From Paenarthrobacter sp. JL.01a (GTDB lineage Bacteria > Actinomycetota > Actinomycetes > Actinomycetales > Micrococcaceae), in the NCBI RefSeq assembly GCF_025452095.1, contig NZ_CP104877.1, forward strand, positions 744,001 through 808,000: a DNA stretch of 64,000 nt. Direction: 5' to 3'. Shown here in pieces: positions 33,767 through 42,949 of the stretch (positions are counted from its first letter, which is position 1; each line of letters opens with the position of its first letter). Position numbers and translations under genes: made by a program. The notes under the pieces were generated by a model. The model had not been told where the DNA came from. It did not search any database and worked only from the letters and a program-made list of their open reading frames with translations.

Positions 33767-36037
33767 ATGGGCAAGAATCCCGACCAGACCGGACTCATGG
33801 AGGGACTTGATCCCACGCTGCCTGCGCCCGCAGTTGACGATTCGGTCCGTGAAGCCGAGGAACGCAAGTGGACCCCCGCGAAGATCGGTCTCTGGGTGGC
33901 GATTTCGCTGCTGGGAGCAGTGGCATGGTTCATGCTCGCGTTGGTCCGCGGCGAAACGGTGAACGCCATCTGGTTCGTTTTCGCCGCCGTGTGTACCTAT
34001 CTGATCGGGTACAGGTTCTACTCCAAGGTCATCGAGCGGTACCTGCTTAAGCCAAACGACCGCCGCGCCACCCCCGCGGAGTACAAGGCCGACGGCAAGG
34101 ATTACGTCCGCACCGACCGCAACGTCCTGTTCGGCCACCACTTTGCGGCCATCGCAGGCGCGGGTCCGTTGGTGGGACCCGTCATCGCGGCCCAGATGGG
34201 CTACCTCCCTGGCACTATCTGGATCATCATCGGCGTCGTATTCGCCGGCGCTGTGCAGGACTATCTGGTGATGTTCTTCTCGATGCGCCGTGGTGGCCGC
34301 TCGCTGGGACAGATGGCCCGCGAGGAACTTGGCGTCATTGGCGGTACCGCCGCCCTGATCGCCACCTTGCTGATCATGATCATCATCGTGGCCATCCTTG
34401 CCCTGGTGGTTGTCAACGCCCTGGGCGAGAGCCCGTGGGGTGTCTTCTCCGTTGGCATGACCATCCCGATTGCCCTGTTCATGGGCGTCTACCTTCGCTA
34501 CCTCAGGCCAGGCAAGGTCATGGAGGTGTCGATCATTGGTTTCGTGCTGCTGATGGCGGCCATTATCGGCGGTGGCGCGGTGGCAGGAACCGAGTGGGGC
34601 GCAGCATTCTTCCACCTGGACAAGGTGACCATCGCGTGGGGCATCATCATCTACGGTTTCATCGCCGCCATCCTCCCCGTATGGCTGCTCCTTGCACCGC
34701 GTGACTATTTGTCCACGTTCATGAAGATCGGCGTGATCGTGATGCTGGCTGTCGCCATCATCGTGGTGCGTCCGGAAATCACTGTCCCGGCGTTCAGTGA
34801 GTTTGCCGGCCGGGAAAACGGGCCGGTCTTCTCCGGCGCGCTGTTCCCCTTCCTCTTCGTGACCATCGCCTGTGGTGCCCTGTCCGGTTTCCATGCCCTG
34901 ATCTCTTCGGGAACCACGCCGAAGCTGATTGAGAAGGAACGCCAGACGCGCTTCATCGGGTACGGCGGCATGCTGATGGAATCCTTCGTGGCGATCATGG
35001 CCCTGGTTGCTGCGATCTCGATCGACCGGGGCATCTACTTCGCCATGAACGCGCCGCTGGCCCTGACCGGCGGCACGGTTGAATCCGCTGCCCAGTGGGT
35101 GAACAGCCTGGGACTGGCCAATGTGAACATCACGCCGGATGTCCTTGCGCAGACTGCCAAGGACGTGGGTGAAGAGAGCATCATCTCCCGTTCCGGCGGC
35201 GCCCCGACGCTGGCCGTCGGCTTGGCGCACATCATGCAGCAGTTCATCGGTGGCCCCGCCATGATGGCCTTCTGGTACCACTTCGCCATCATGTTCGAGG
35301 CCCTGTTCATCCTCACGGCAGTGGACGCCGGCACACGTGTTGCCCGGTTCATGCTGCAGGATTCCATCGGAAACTTCGTTCCCAAGTTCAAGGAAGCCTC
35401 ATGGCGCCCGGGTGCATGGTTGTGCACGGCCATCATGGTCGCTGCCTGGGGTGCGGTGCTCCTGATGGGTGTGACGGATCCGCTGGGCGGCATCAACACG
35501 CTGTTTCCGCTGTTCGGCATCGCCAACCAGCTTCTCGCCGCCATTGCTTTGGCCGTGTGCATGGCCATCGCGGCAAAGAGGGGAGCCTTCCGGTACTTGT
35601 GGATCGTCGCCGTCCCGTTGGCGTTCGCCGCCGTCGTCACCATTACGGCGAGCTTCCACAAGATCTTCTCACCGGTCCCCGCGGTCGGCTATTTCGCCAA
35701 CAACGCGGCGTTCTCGAAGGCGCTGGCGGATGGCAAGACGGAGTTCGGCACCGCCAAGACCGTCGCAGCCATGGAAGCCGTGGTCCGTAACACCATGATC
35801 CAGGGTGTCCTCTCGGTGATCTTCGTGACCCTGAGCATCATCGTGATCCTCACGGCCCTGATCGCCACGATCAAGGCCATCCGCGCCGGTGGTGGACAGG
35901 ATCATGAAGATCCCGCCGTGGCCTCCAAGGTCTTTGCTCCTGCCGGGCTGGTCCCGACGCCGTCGGAGAAGGAACTGCTCGCCGAATGGAACGCACTGCC
36001 GGCGGAAAAGCGGACCCACAAGGCCGGGCATCACTGA
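33767..36037 (+). CDS. cstA: Carbon starvation protein A, peptide/pyruvate transporter
   Basis: A 756-residue integral membrane protein of the CstA family, with many helices and the conserved blocks GHHFAAIAGAGPLVGPVIAAQ, FAGAVQDYLVMFFSMRRGG and GFHALISSGTTPK. CstA proteins import peptides or pyruvate when carbon is short. A strong AAGGAGGAG site precedes ATG 33767. Its stop overlaps the start of the next gene by one base (TGATG), the usual cstA-ybdD arrangement. The C-terminal soluble tail is rich in charged residues. Confidence 0.95.
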   Translation: MGKNPDQTGLMEGLDPTLPAPAVDDSVREAEERKWTPAKIGLWVAISLLGAVAWFMLALVRGETVNAIWFVFAAVCTYLIGYRFYSKVIERYLLKPNDRRATPAEYKADGKDYVRTDRNVLFGHHFAAIAGAGPLVGPVIAAQMGYLPGTIWIIIGVVFAGAVQDYLVMFFSMRRGGRSLGQMAREELGVIGGTAALIATLLIMIIIVAILALVVVNALGESPWGVFSVGMTIPIALFMGVYLRYLRPGKVMEVSIIGFVLLMAAIIGGGAVAGTEWGAAFFHLDKVTIAWGIIIYGFIAAILPVWLLLAPRDYLSTFMKIGVIVMLAVAIIVVRPEITVPAFSEFAGRENGPVFSGALFPFLFVTIACGALSGFHALISSGTTPKLIEKERQTRFIGYGGMLMESFVAIMALVAAISIDRGIYFAMNAPLALTGGTVESAAQWVNSLGLANVNITPDVLAQTAKDVGEESIISRSGGAPTLAVGLAHIMQQFIGGPAMMAFWYHFAIMFEALFILTAVDAGTRVARFMLQDSIGNFVPKFKEASWRPGAWLCTAIMVAAWGAVLLMGVTDPLGGINTLFPLFGIANQLLAAIALAVCMAIAAKRGAFRYLWIVAVPLAFAAVVTITASFHKIFSPVPAVGYFANNAAFSKALADGKTEFGTAKTVAAMEAVVRNTMIQGVLSVIFVTLSIIVILTALIATIKAIRAGGGQDHEDPAVASKVFAPAGLVPTPSEKELLAEWNALPAEKRTHKAGHH

Positions 36038-36228
36038 TGAACGCCATCACCAAGGGCTTTCGGAGTTTCGCGGCCTACCTGGGATCGATCATGGGTGCAG
36101 ACGCGTATTCGAAGTACCTTGAGCACTTCACCACCTCGGGCCATTCCGGTCCCGCCATGACTGAACGCGAGTTCTGGCGGGACCGGATGGACCGGCAGGA
36201 CAGCAACCCGCAAGGACGCTGCTGCTGA
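36037..36228 (+). CDS. YbdD/YjiX-family small protein (DUF466)
   Basis: A 63-residue protein. The sequence YLGSIMGADAYSKYLEHF followed by MTEREFWRDRMDRQ is typical of YbdD, the small partner encoded directly after cstA in many bacteria and needed for transport in some. It ends with RCC. The ATG at 36037 overlaps the cstA stop, so translation is coupled; a longer upstream frame is not needed. Confidence 0.92.
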   Translation: MNAITKGFRSFAAYLGSIMGADAYSKYLEHFTTSGHSGPAMTEREFWRDRMDRQDSNPQGRCC

Positions 36229-36307
36229 GATGTAGTTTCGCTACGAACGAAGTCCAAATTCCGGTTGAGTCCAGGGGTTCACTGGAACCACGTGAGAGTA
36301 TGAACGG

Positions 36308-36961
36308 ATGAGCGATCTGAACGACATTCAGCCCACGGATGAGGCTTCGGACGACACCCCCGTGGAAGGAACCACGCTGGACGGCGACGCAGCGGCGTCC
36401 GACGGCCCTCAAGCTTCCCAGACGGAGGCAGCGAAGGATGCCAAGCCCAAGGGCGGCAACCTTCAAGAGCTGGTGGACGAACCAGCCAAGGTGATGCGGA
36501 TCGGCACCATGATCCGGCAGCTGCTTGAAGAAGTTAAGAGTGCTCCGCTTGATGACGCTGCAAGGAACCGCCTCGCGGAGATCCACGAGCGCTCCATCAA
36601 GGAACTCGAGGATGGGCTTGCACCGGAGCTGATCGAAGAGTTGGAACGCATCAGCCTGCCCTTCCCCGAAGACCAGGCGCCTTCGGATGCTGAGCTGCGG
36701 ATTGCCCAGGCCCAGCTGGTTGGTTGGCTGGAAGGGCTGTTCCACGGCATCCAGGCTGCGATTGCAGCGCAACAGGCGGCCAAGGAACACGCCGCCGCCC
36801 AGATGCAGCTGCGCCAGCTGCCTCCAGGAACTGTCATCGCTCCGGGCATTGTCATTGGCGAAAACGGGCAGCCGCAGCGGGCTGCTGCGCCTGGCGCTCC
36901 CGGCGCCGCTGCCAATGGTCGCCCGGAAGATCCCGACCACGGTCCGGGCCAATACCTCTGA
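36308..36961 (+). CDS. bpa: Bacterial proteasome activator Bpa
   Basis: A 217-residue homologue of mycobacterial Bpa/PafE (Rv3780). An acidic disordered N-terminus (1-48) leads to the helical core (ELVDEPAKVMRIGTMIRQLL, LPFPEDQAPSDAELRIAQAQ, then GWLEGLFHGIQAAIAAQQ). After a Pro/Ala-rich linker the protein ends in GQYL, the motif that docks into the 20S proteasome pockets and opens the gate. Bpa forms a twelve-subunit ring and feeds unfolded proteins without ATP. No proteasome genes are in the window. ATG 36308 has only a weak ribosome-binding site. Confidence 0.93.
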   Translation: MSDLNDIQPTDEASDDTPVEGTTLDGDAAASDGPQASQTEAAKDAKPKGGNLQELVDEPAKVMRIGTMIRQLLEEVKSAPLDDAARNRLAEIHERSIKELEDGLAPELIEELERISLPFPEDQAPSDAELRIAQAQLVGWLEGLFHGIQAAIAAQQAAKEHAAAQMQLRQLPPGTVIAPGIVIGENGQPQRAAAPGAPGAAANGRPEDPDHGPGQYL

Positions 36962-36969
36962 GTTTGCTG

Positions 36970-37410
36970 GTGGGTTTCTTTGGGGCCGTCCGGCAAGGGC
37001 GGAAAGATGATCTTGAGCTCGGCAAGGGCCTGTGGCGCCGTGCACACGACCGGTTCCATCGCGGCCTGGACCGCTACCACCAGGTCTTGGAGGGCGTGGA
37101 CGACGAACAGCTCTACAACGAGCTGGTGCAGATCGCCAATGAGTTGGCGGAGTTGTCGCCCCGGGTTCGGAGCGTTTGCGTAGAGGCGCAGCGGCGCTCG
37201 CCAAGCGACGGCCTGGACGTGCCGGGGGCACTGGCCGGGGTGCACCGGGCCTTGTCCAAAGCAGGCAACTCGCTCGCGACCACGGCTGAAGCTGCGGCCA
37301 TGTTGCGGCTGGCAGTTGGTCCCGTGCCTGTCGGTGCCCTGTCAGTGCGGCGCAGGGCCGAGTCAGTCTTCGAGCAAGTGGCCGACGCGGAGCGCCAGCT
37401 GAATCCCTAA
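36970..37410 (+). CDS. Conserved hypothetical helical protein downstream of bpa
   Basis: About 146 residues, soluble and helical, with WRRAHDRFHRGLDRYHQVLE and LYNELVQIANELAELSPRVR early and RRRAESVFEQVADAERQLNP at the end. I do not recognise a family. The start is uncertain: GTG 36970 or TTG 36964, both within ten bases of the bpa stop and neither with a clear ribosome-binding site, so it is probably translated by coupling with bpa. The codon pattern is consistent with a real gene. A link to proteasome function is possible only by position. Confidence 0.72.
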   Translation: MGFFGAVRQGRKDDLELGKGLWRRAHDRFHRGLDRYHQVLEGVDDEQLYNELVQIANELAELSPRVRSVCVEAQRRSPSDGLDVPGALAGVHRALSKAGNSLATTAEAAAMLRLAVGPVPVGALSVRRRAESVFEQVADAERQLNP

Positions 37411-37532
37411 TATGCGAGGCGTTCGCAACTACCGGCGCACGCCCGTATTCCCTGCATGCAAGAAGTTAAGCGGATAGCTGATCTTCGTCATAATCTGGTG
37501 AAACTCCGCGGTAGGGCTGGCAGGATACAACC

Positions 37533-38372
37533 ATGACTTCGTCACCAGAACTTACTTTCAATGACGGCAACACCATCCCCCAGCTCGGCTACGGGGTATG
37601 GCAGGTTGAAGACGATGTAGCCGAAAAGGTGGTGCGCCAGGCTTTCGACGCCGGGTTCCGCCACATCGATACCGCCAAGATCTACGGCAACGAGGCCGGC
37701 GTCGGCCGTGCCATCGCCTCCTCCGGCCTCTCCGCCGAGGAAATCTTCATCACCACCAAGCTGTGGAATGCGGACCAGGGCTACGAATCCACGCTCGAGG
37801 CCTTTGAGAAGTCCATCGACCGCCTCGGCCTGGAGACCTTGGACCTCTACCTGATCCACTGGCAGCAGCCCAAGCAGGAGAAGTACGTCGACACCTGGAA
37901 GGCCCTCATTGAGCTGAAGAAGCGCGGCCGGGTCAAGTCCATCGGCGTCTCCAACTTCACCAAGGAAGGCCTGCAGCACATTATCGATGAAACCGGCGTC
38001 GTTCCGGCCATCAACCAGGTGGAGCTGCACCCCTTCTTCAACCAGGCTGAACTGCGCGAGTTCAACGCCTCCAAGGGCATCCTCACGCAGGCCTGGTCCC
38101 CGCTGGGCCAAGGTGGCGAGCTCCTCGAGAGCGCAACGATCTCGGAAATCGCCGCCAAGCACGGTGCGACTCCGGCGCAGGTTGTCATCGCCTGGCACCT
38201 GGCCATCGGCAACGTCGTGATCCCCAAGTCCGTCACGGAGTCCCGCATCCAGGAGAACTTCGCGGCACTTGACGTCACGCTGGATGACACCGACATCGAG
38301 GCCATCAACAACCTTGACCGTGGTGCCGAAGGCCGTATCGGCCCGGACCCGGCAGTCTCCGACTTCGCCTAA
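37533..38372 (+). CDS. Aldo/keto reductase (2,5-diketo-D-gluconate reductase type)
   Basis: A 279-residue NADPH-dependent carbonyl reductase. The active-site tetrad is visible: Asp and Tyr in DTAKIYGNE, Lys in FITTKLWN and His in LYLIHWQQP. The motif VGVSNF is seen as IGVSNF, and the NADPH-binding end has VIPKSVTESRIQEN. The length and lack of extra loops place it in the bacterial AKR5-like group, which reduces sugars, keto acids and aldehydes broadly. ATG 37533 has AGGA upstream. It is a single gene closed by the terminator at 38391-38421. Confidence 0.93.
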   Translation: MTSSPELTFNDGNTIPQLGYGVWQVEDDVAEKVVRQAFDAGFRHIDTAKIYGNEAGVGRAIASSGLSAEEIFITTKLWNADQGYESTLEAFEKSIDRLGLETLDLYLIHWQQPKQEKYVDTWKALIELKKRGRVKSIGVSNFTKEGLQHIIDETGVVPAINQVELHPFFNQAELREFNASKGILTQAWSPLGQGGELLESATISEIAAKHGATPAQVVIAWHLAIGNVVIPKSVTESRIQENFAALDVTLDDTDIEAINNLDRGAEGRIGPDPAVSDFA

Positions 38373-38390
38373 AGTCTGAACCAATGCCAA

Positions 38391-38421
38391 GTGCCCCGCT
38401 CCCATCATGGGAGCGGGGCAC
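38391..38421. terminator. Bidirectional terminator
   Basis: A perfect 13-bp stem GTGCCCCGCTCCC with its complement and a five-base loop lies between the convergent aldo/keto reductase and monooxygenase genes. Confidence 0.85.
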
Positions 38422-38460
38422 CAGCGTTTAACGCCCGACGGCGGGTGGCCGCGTACTGAA

Positions 38461-38784
38461 TCAGTCCAACGGTTCCAGCATGGTCACCCGGAAGGGCACC
38501 TCCAGCAACGGCTTCACTGCCTCCACGAAGTCCTTGACATGCTGTTGCTGGTTGTGGGCGTCGAGGTCCTCCTGAAGGGCCCAGCCTTCAAACATGACGA
38601 AGGTGCCGGGCTGCTGCTCATCCGCGAAGACGGTGTACTCCAGGCATCCGGCGTCCTTCCGGCTCTCGGCTTGGAGCGAGCCGAGCACGCTCCGCAGTTG
38701 GCTTTCACAGCCTTCCTTGGCCCTGAACACCGGCATGAGCCACACTTCTGCCGGCTTTTTGATGGTGGGCATTTCCTCGGTCAT
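38461..38784 (-). CDS. Putative quinol monooxygenase (ABM domain)
   Basis: A 107-residue small protein of the antibiotic-biosynthesis-monooxygenase/YgiN fold: MPVFRAKEGCESQLRSVL, EAGCLEYTVF-like DAGCLEYTVF, FVMFEGWALQEDLDAH and a C-terminal strand. These dimers oxidise quinols or other aromatics without cofactor, or act as sugar-pathway accessory proteins. The ATG at 38784 overlaps the stop of the upstream dehydrogenase gene (TGATG); ATG 38772, preceded by GAGGAA, is an alternative. It is the last gene of the Rbs-type sugar operon. Confidence 0.82.
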   Translation of the reverse strand: MTEEMPTIKKPAEVWLMPVFRAKEGCESQLRSVLGSLQAESRKDAGCLEYTVFADEQQPGTFVMFEGWALQEDLDAHNQQQHVKDFVEAVKPLLEVPFRVTMLEPLD

Positions 38785-39956
38785 CAAGCGGTTATTTGGG
38801 GAACCTCAACCCACGACTCTTTGGCCGCGGACTCGACGATCGCGTCGTCGATGAGGGCGACTTGGTAGCCGTCGGCGAAGTTGGGGTTGACGCTGCCGCC
38901 TTCCGCGATGGCTTTGAAGAAGTCATAGGCTTCGATGATCTTCGTCTCTCCGTACCCGATGCCCAGGGCAGGAATGGGCCACAGGCCGTCTCCGTACGGG
39001 TGCGACGGGCCGGTGTAGACGGTCCGGAAGCCTCGTCGGTCAGCCTGGTCCGCCGCGAAGCAGACCTGAAGCTCGTCGCGGCGTTCGTAGTTGAAGACGA
39101 TGCTGCCTTCGGTTCCGTGGATTTCGAAAGTGATGTAGTTGTTCCTGCCGTGTGCGTTGCGTGTTGCTTCGACGGATCCCACGGCACCGTTTGCGAAGCG
39201 GATCATGGTCATCACTTCGTCATCGACATCGACATCGCCCCGCGGGCCCTCTCCGCCGCGTACACTGCCGAGCGCATCCGCGCCACCAGTCTGGAGCGGG
39301 CGCTCCGGGATCCACGTCGAAAGGACTGCGTTGACGGCACTGAACTCACCCACGAGGTACCGCGCCATGTCGATGACGTGCGTGGCGATGTCACCCAGGG
39401 CGCCGGAGCCTGCGATGGATTTCTGGAAACGCCATGACAATGGGGAGTTCGGGTCGGCGCTCCAATCCTGGAGATAGGTTCCCCGGAAGTTGAGGATTTG
39501 GCCGATTGCGCCTTCTTCGATGTATTTCTTGGCCAGTGCCACGGCGGGGGTGCGCCGGTAGTTGAAGGCCACCATGTGGACGAGGTCCTTGTCCTTGACG
39601 GCGTCGTACATGGCCTTGGACTCTTCGCCGGTGCGGGCGAGTGGCTTCTCGCAGATGATGTGCTTGCCCGCTTCGGCGGCGGCAATGGCGATTTCGGCGT
39701 GCAGGTGGTTGGGTGTTGCGATGTCGACGACGTGGATGTCGGGGTCGTCGATGATGGACCGCCAGTCCGACGTCGAATTTTCGAAACCGAAGCGCCGGGC
39801 GGCTTCTGCGGCCAGTTCGGGATTGGCCTCCGCGATGACCTTGCGGACCGGCAGTGCCGGGGCAGGCCAGAAGAACATGGGCATTGCGGCATAGGCAAGG
39901 GAGTGGGCTTTGCCCATGAAGCCGCCGCCGATGAGGCCGACATTGAGGTTTTGCAT
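38784..39956 (-). CDS. Gfo/Idh/MocA-family dehydrogenase 1 of the sugar operon
   Basis: A 390-residue NAD(P)-dependent oxidoreductase. The Rossmann fold is at the N-terminus (VGLIGGGFMGKAHS), and EKPLARTGEES carries the catalytic-region Lys-Pro. The C-terminal domain includes GALGDIATHVIDMARYL with a His used in catalysis in this family. It probably oxidises a polyol or sugar. It sits 30 bases after the IolE-like gene in an operon with an Rbs-type importer and a second, only distantly similar, Gfo/Idh enzyme. The substrate is unknown. Confidence 0.9.
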   Translation of the reverse strand: MQNLNVGLIGGGFMGKAHSLAYAAMPMFFWPAPALPVRKVIAEANPELAAEAARRFGFENSTSDWRSIIDDPDIHVVDIATPNHLHAEIAIAAAEAGKHIICEKPLARTGEESKAMYDAVKDKDLVHMVAFNYRRTPAVALAKKYIEEGAIGQILNFRGTYLQDWSADPNSPLSWRFQKSIAGSGALGDIATHVIDMARYLVGEFSAVNAVLSTWIPERPLQTGGADALGSVRGGEGPRGDVDVDDEVMTMIRFANGAVGSVEATRNAHGRNNYITFEIHGTEGSIVFNYERRDELQVCFAADQADRRGFRTVYTGPSHPYGDGLWPIPALGIGYGETKIIEAYDFFKAIAEGGSVNPNFADGYQVALIDDAIVESAAKESWVEVPQITA

Positions 39957-39986
39957 ATAGATCGTGGTCCTTCCGTGAAGCTTTTC

Positions 39987-40802
39987 TTAGAGGAGTGTCT
40001 CGAGGTATTTTTTGCTGATTTTGGCTGCTTCGCCGGGGTCGCCGTCGTAATTGTCGAGCTCGACCATCAGCCAGCTGTCGTAGCCGCTTTCGCGGATCGC
40101 AGCGATGATGTCGGGAAAGTCGAGGTCACCTTCGCCCAGGGGGAGGAAGGCAAAGGGGTCCTGCCGGAAGTCCTTGAGGTGGACGTGCTGGATCCGGTCG
40201 GAGTACTTGCGGATCACCGCTGCCGGATCTGCTCCGCCTGCCGCGAGGTGCGCGGTGTCGGGGCAGAAACCGATCCTGGTCAGCGGCATGAGCTTGTCCA
40301 GTTCGTCCGGGCTCTCCACGATGGTGCTCAGGTGGGGGTGGTAGCTCGCCGACAGGCCGAAGCTCTCCGCGATGTCCGTGACCCGGTCAAGAGCATGGCC
40401 CAGGAGGTAGTAGTCCTGCTCGGTGGTGCCGGCAGCCCGCCGTGCGCCGCCTCCAACCACGAGCCGCTCCGCTCCGAAACTTGCCGCCAGTTCCGCCGCG
40501 CGGTGGATCCGGTGCATCTCGTCCGGAAGGATGTCGGCGTAGATGAAGTTGGCGCCTGTATACACGCTCGTCAGCTCGACTCCGTTGCTGCTGAGGATCC
40601 CTTTGAGCTCTTCGGGCTTGTCGGCGTATTCGGCCAGGTTTCCGTCGAACATCTCCACACCCTGATATCCGACGGCGGCAATGTCACCTACCGCGTCGTG
40701 CATGGGGCCGTGGGTCAGGTAGAAAAGGTCCTTGACGCTCGTCACGCCTTGGGGGTGGCCGACCACGCCGCCCCAGGTGATGGAACAGTAGCCAAGTTTC
40801 AT
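39987..40802 (-). CDS. Sugar phosphate isomerase/epimerase-type TIM-barrel protein (IolE-like)
   Basis: A 271-residue AP-endonuclease-2 fold protein (xylose-isomerase-like TIM barrel). It begins MKLGYCSITWGG, similar to inosose dehydratase IolE, and contains YHPHLSTIVES and GFCPDTAHLAAGG with His and Asp ligands for a divalent metal, then IQHVHLKDF and a Glu in MVELDNYDGD. It may dehydrate or isomerise a keto-inositol or keto-sugar made by the neighbouring dehydrogenases. Its start overlaps the stop of the preceding gene by four bases (ATGA). Confidence 0.87.
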   Translation of the reverse strand: MKLGYCSITWGGVVGHPQGVTSVKDLFYLTHGPMHDAVGDIAAVGYQGVEMFDGNLAEYADKPEELKGILSSNGVELTSVYTGANFIYADILPDEMHRIHRAAELAASFGAERLVVGGGARRAAGTTEQDYYLLGHALDRVTDIAESFGLSASYHPHLSTIVESPDELDKLMPLTRIGFCPDTAHLAAGGADPAAVIRKYSDRIQHVHLKDFRQDPFAFLPLGEGDLDFPDIIAAIRESGYDSWLMVELDNYDGDPGEAAKISKKYLETLL

Positions 40803-41953
40803 TGCATTTGCCTTTCAGCTGCCGGGTAAGACGTGTGGAATTCGGAGGGGCCGTCAGAGGTGGGAACGTCGACCCATGACTGCCGTGCCGCGGAGGCGAC
40901 TACTGCTTCGGTCAGGACGGCTGCCCGGAGACCGTCGCGGAAGCCGGGCAGACCTTCGGGCGCCTGGCCACGGACGGCTGCGTAGGTGTCGGAGATGAAG
41001 GCATTGAAGCTGTCCTGGTACCCCTGTGGGTGCCCCGCGGGGAGCGTGGCGTAACGCCGGCCGCCCTGTGTGGAAAGGGTCTGCGGGCCCACGGCAATGT
41101 GTGAGGTGGAATCGACGCGCCCGATGTGCAGGGTGTCCGGTGTTTCCTGGTTGAAGCTAAAGGATGCATCCGTGCCATCGAAGGAGAACCACAGACGGTT
41201 CTTCCTCCCTGGGCTGACCTGGCTCACCACCAACGAGCCGGTGGCCCCGTTGTCGGTCTCGAAGATCAGTGTTGCCCCGTCCTCCGTTGACACCTGCGAG
41301 AAATGGCCGTGGGTTTCACGTTTCTCGTGGGCCCGGCTGGTGTTGGCCATGAGCCGGGTGATGCGGTGTCCTGTGGTGAACTCCATCAGGTCGCACCAGT
41401 GAACGCCGATGTCACCGAACGCCCTTGATGCTCCTCCGAGCGTGGAGTCGACCCTCCAGTTCGTTGCCGTCGCACCTGCCAGCCAGTCCTGCAGGTAGGA
41501 CCCGTGGAGCATCCAGAGGCTGCCCGCGTCCCCGTTGAGGATACGGTCCCTGGCCTCACGGACCGCCGGATAGAACCGGTAGACGAAGGGGACACCGGTC
41601 ACGACGTTGGCCTGTTCCGCGAGGGATGTCAGTTCCTTGGCATCCTCGACGCTGGTGGCCAAGGGTTTCTCGCACACCACTGCCTTGCCTGCCGCGATGG
41701 CCAGGCGCGCCAGACCCGCGTGCGTGGCGTTGGGAGTGCAGATATGGACAACGTCCACATCGTCCCGTGCGATCAGTGATTCCGCGGAATCGGCTGGGGC
41801 GAGCGCACCAAAGCGAGTGACGGCGGCTTCAGCACTGGCCCGGCTGCTGCCGGCAATGGCACTGATGGTGCCTCCAGCCGCGCGGACGGCGTGAAAGTGT
41901 ACTGCACCCATGAACCCCGTGCCGATGATGCCTGCGCGTGGTGTAAACGTCAT
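40799..41953 (-). CDS. Gfo/Idh/MocA-family dehydrogenase 2 of the sugar operon
   Basis: A 384-residue NAD(P)-dependent oxidoreductase with the N-terminal IIGTGFMGAVHFHAV fold, CTPNATHAGLA, CEKPLATSVEDA and the C-terminal AFGDIGVHWCDLMEF catalytic helix. It starts six bases after the permease gene and overlaps the IolE-like gene, so it is the first enzyme of the pathway in gene order. It probably oxidises the imported sugar or inositol. Confidence 0.9.
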   Translation of the reverse strand: MTFTPRAGIIGTGFMGAVHFHAVRAAGGTISAIAGSSRASAEAAVTRFGALAPADSAESLIARDDVDVVHICTPNATHAGLARLAIAAGKAVVCEKPLATSVEDAKELTSLAEQANVVTGVPFVYRFYPAVREARDRILNGDAGSLWMLHGSYLQDWLAGATATNWRVDSTLGGASRAFGDIGVHWCDLMEFTTGHRITRLMANTSRAHEKRETHGHFSQVSTEDGATLIFETDNGATGSLVVSQVSPGRKNRLWFSFDGTDASFSFNQETPDTLHIGRVDSTSHIAVGPQTLSTQGGRRYATLPAGHPQGYQDSFNAFISDTYAAVRGQAPEGLPGFRDGLRAAVLTEAVVASAARQSWVDVPTSDGPSEFHTSYPAAERQMQ

Positions 41954-41959
41954 GCCCGG

Positions 41960-42946
41960 TCACTTCTTCCGGGCGAGGGCGACAGCCAGGATGATGATCG
42001 CGCCGCGGACCACCTGCTGCTGGCTGCTGTCCAGGCCTGCCAGGATCAGTCCGTTGTTGATCAGGCCGATCAGGAGGGCGCCGAAGAGAGTTCCGATGAT
42101 GGAGCCGAAACCGCCGAAGAGACTGGTACTGCCCAGAATGACTGCCGCGATGGCCGAGAGTTCATCGCCTGCACCCCACTGGAACCGTCCCGACTGGAGG
42201 CGGCCTGCGTAGAGCATTCCGGCAACGCTGGCTACCATGCCCGAGATCAGCAGCACCTGGAATTTGATGCGCTTGGTGTTGATTCCAGTGAACTCGGAGG
42301 CGTTGCGGTTGCCACCGGTGGCCAGGACCTGGCGGCCGAAGCGGGTGCGGTTCAAGACGACGGCGCCGATGGCCACAAAGATGCCGCTCCAGACCACCAG
42401 GCCGGGGATGGGACCGAAGTTGCCGGAACCGAACAGTGTGTTGAACGTGTCGTTCAGGATGGGTTGGGGTGCCGAAGCCGTGATCCACTGCGCGACGCCC
42501 ACGGCAATTCCGAGCATGCCCAGTGTCACCAGGAACGATGGGATTCCGAGGAGGCTGACCAGCGCGCCGTTGACCGATCCGACCACCAGACCCACGGCCA
42601 AACCTGCGAGAATGCCCGGCACCAGTCCCCATTGCGAGAGGGCCATCGCGGTGCAGACGCTGGAGAGGCCCGCTACGGATCCCACGCTCAGGTCGATCTC
42701 GGCGCAGGCGATCACGTAGGTCATGCCCACAGCGATGACAGTGATGGTGGCCGTCTGCCGGAAGATGTTCAAGAGGTTGTTGGGCGACAGGAATCCCTGG
42801 TCGCGCAGCAGGACCGCGAAGATCAGGAAGACGACGACGAAGCCGATGTAGATGACGTAGCGTCGCCAGTCGAGGTCCTTGAGAATGGCGCTGACATTGC
42901 GGGGTGCCCCGGTCTCCCGTGGCGCGATGGTGTTTGTCTTGCTCAC
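41960..42946 (-). CDS. Sugar ABC importer permease (RbsC type)
   Basis: A 328-residue integral membrane protein of the BPD_transp_2 family (ribose/xylose/inositol permeases). About ten hydrophobic segments are visible, with the typical NLLNIFRQTATITVIAVGMTYV near the first and AEIDLSVGSVAGL after it, and GRQVLATGGNRNAS in the ATPase-facing loop. It ends with an ALARKK tail and starts three bases after the ATPase gene. Confidence 0.92.
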   Translation of the reverse strand: MSKTNTIAPRETGAPRNVSAILKDLDWRRYVIYIGFVVVFLIFAVLLRDQGFLSPNNLLNIFRQTATITVIAVGMTYVIACAEIDLSVGSVAGLSSVCTAMALSQWGLVPGILAGLAVGLVVGSVNGALVSLLGIPSFLVTLGMLGIAVGVAQWITASAPQPILNDTFNTLFGSGNFGPIPGLVVWSGIFVAIGAVVLNRTRFGRQVLATGGNRNASEFTGINTKRIKFQVLLISGMVASVAGMLYAGRLQSGRFQWGAGDELSAIAAVILGSTSLFGGFGSIIGTLFGALLIGLINNGLILAGLDSSQQQVVRGAIIILAVALARKK

Positions 42947-42949
42947 TGT

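Noticed and set aside
33707..35281. 524-codon minus-strand open frame opposite cstA
   Set aside because: The translation is low-complexity (His, Asp, Gly, Gln) and is the shadow of a strongly conserved membrane protein gene.
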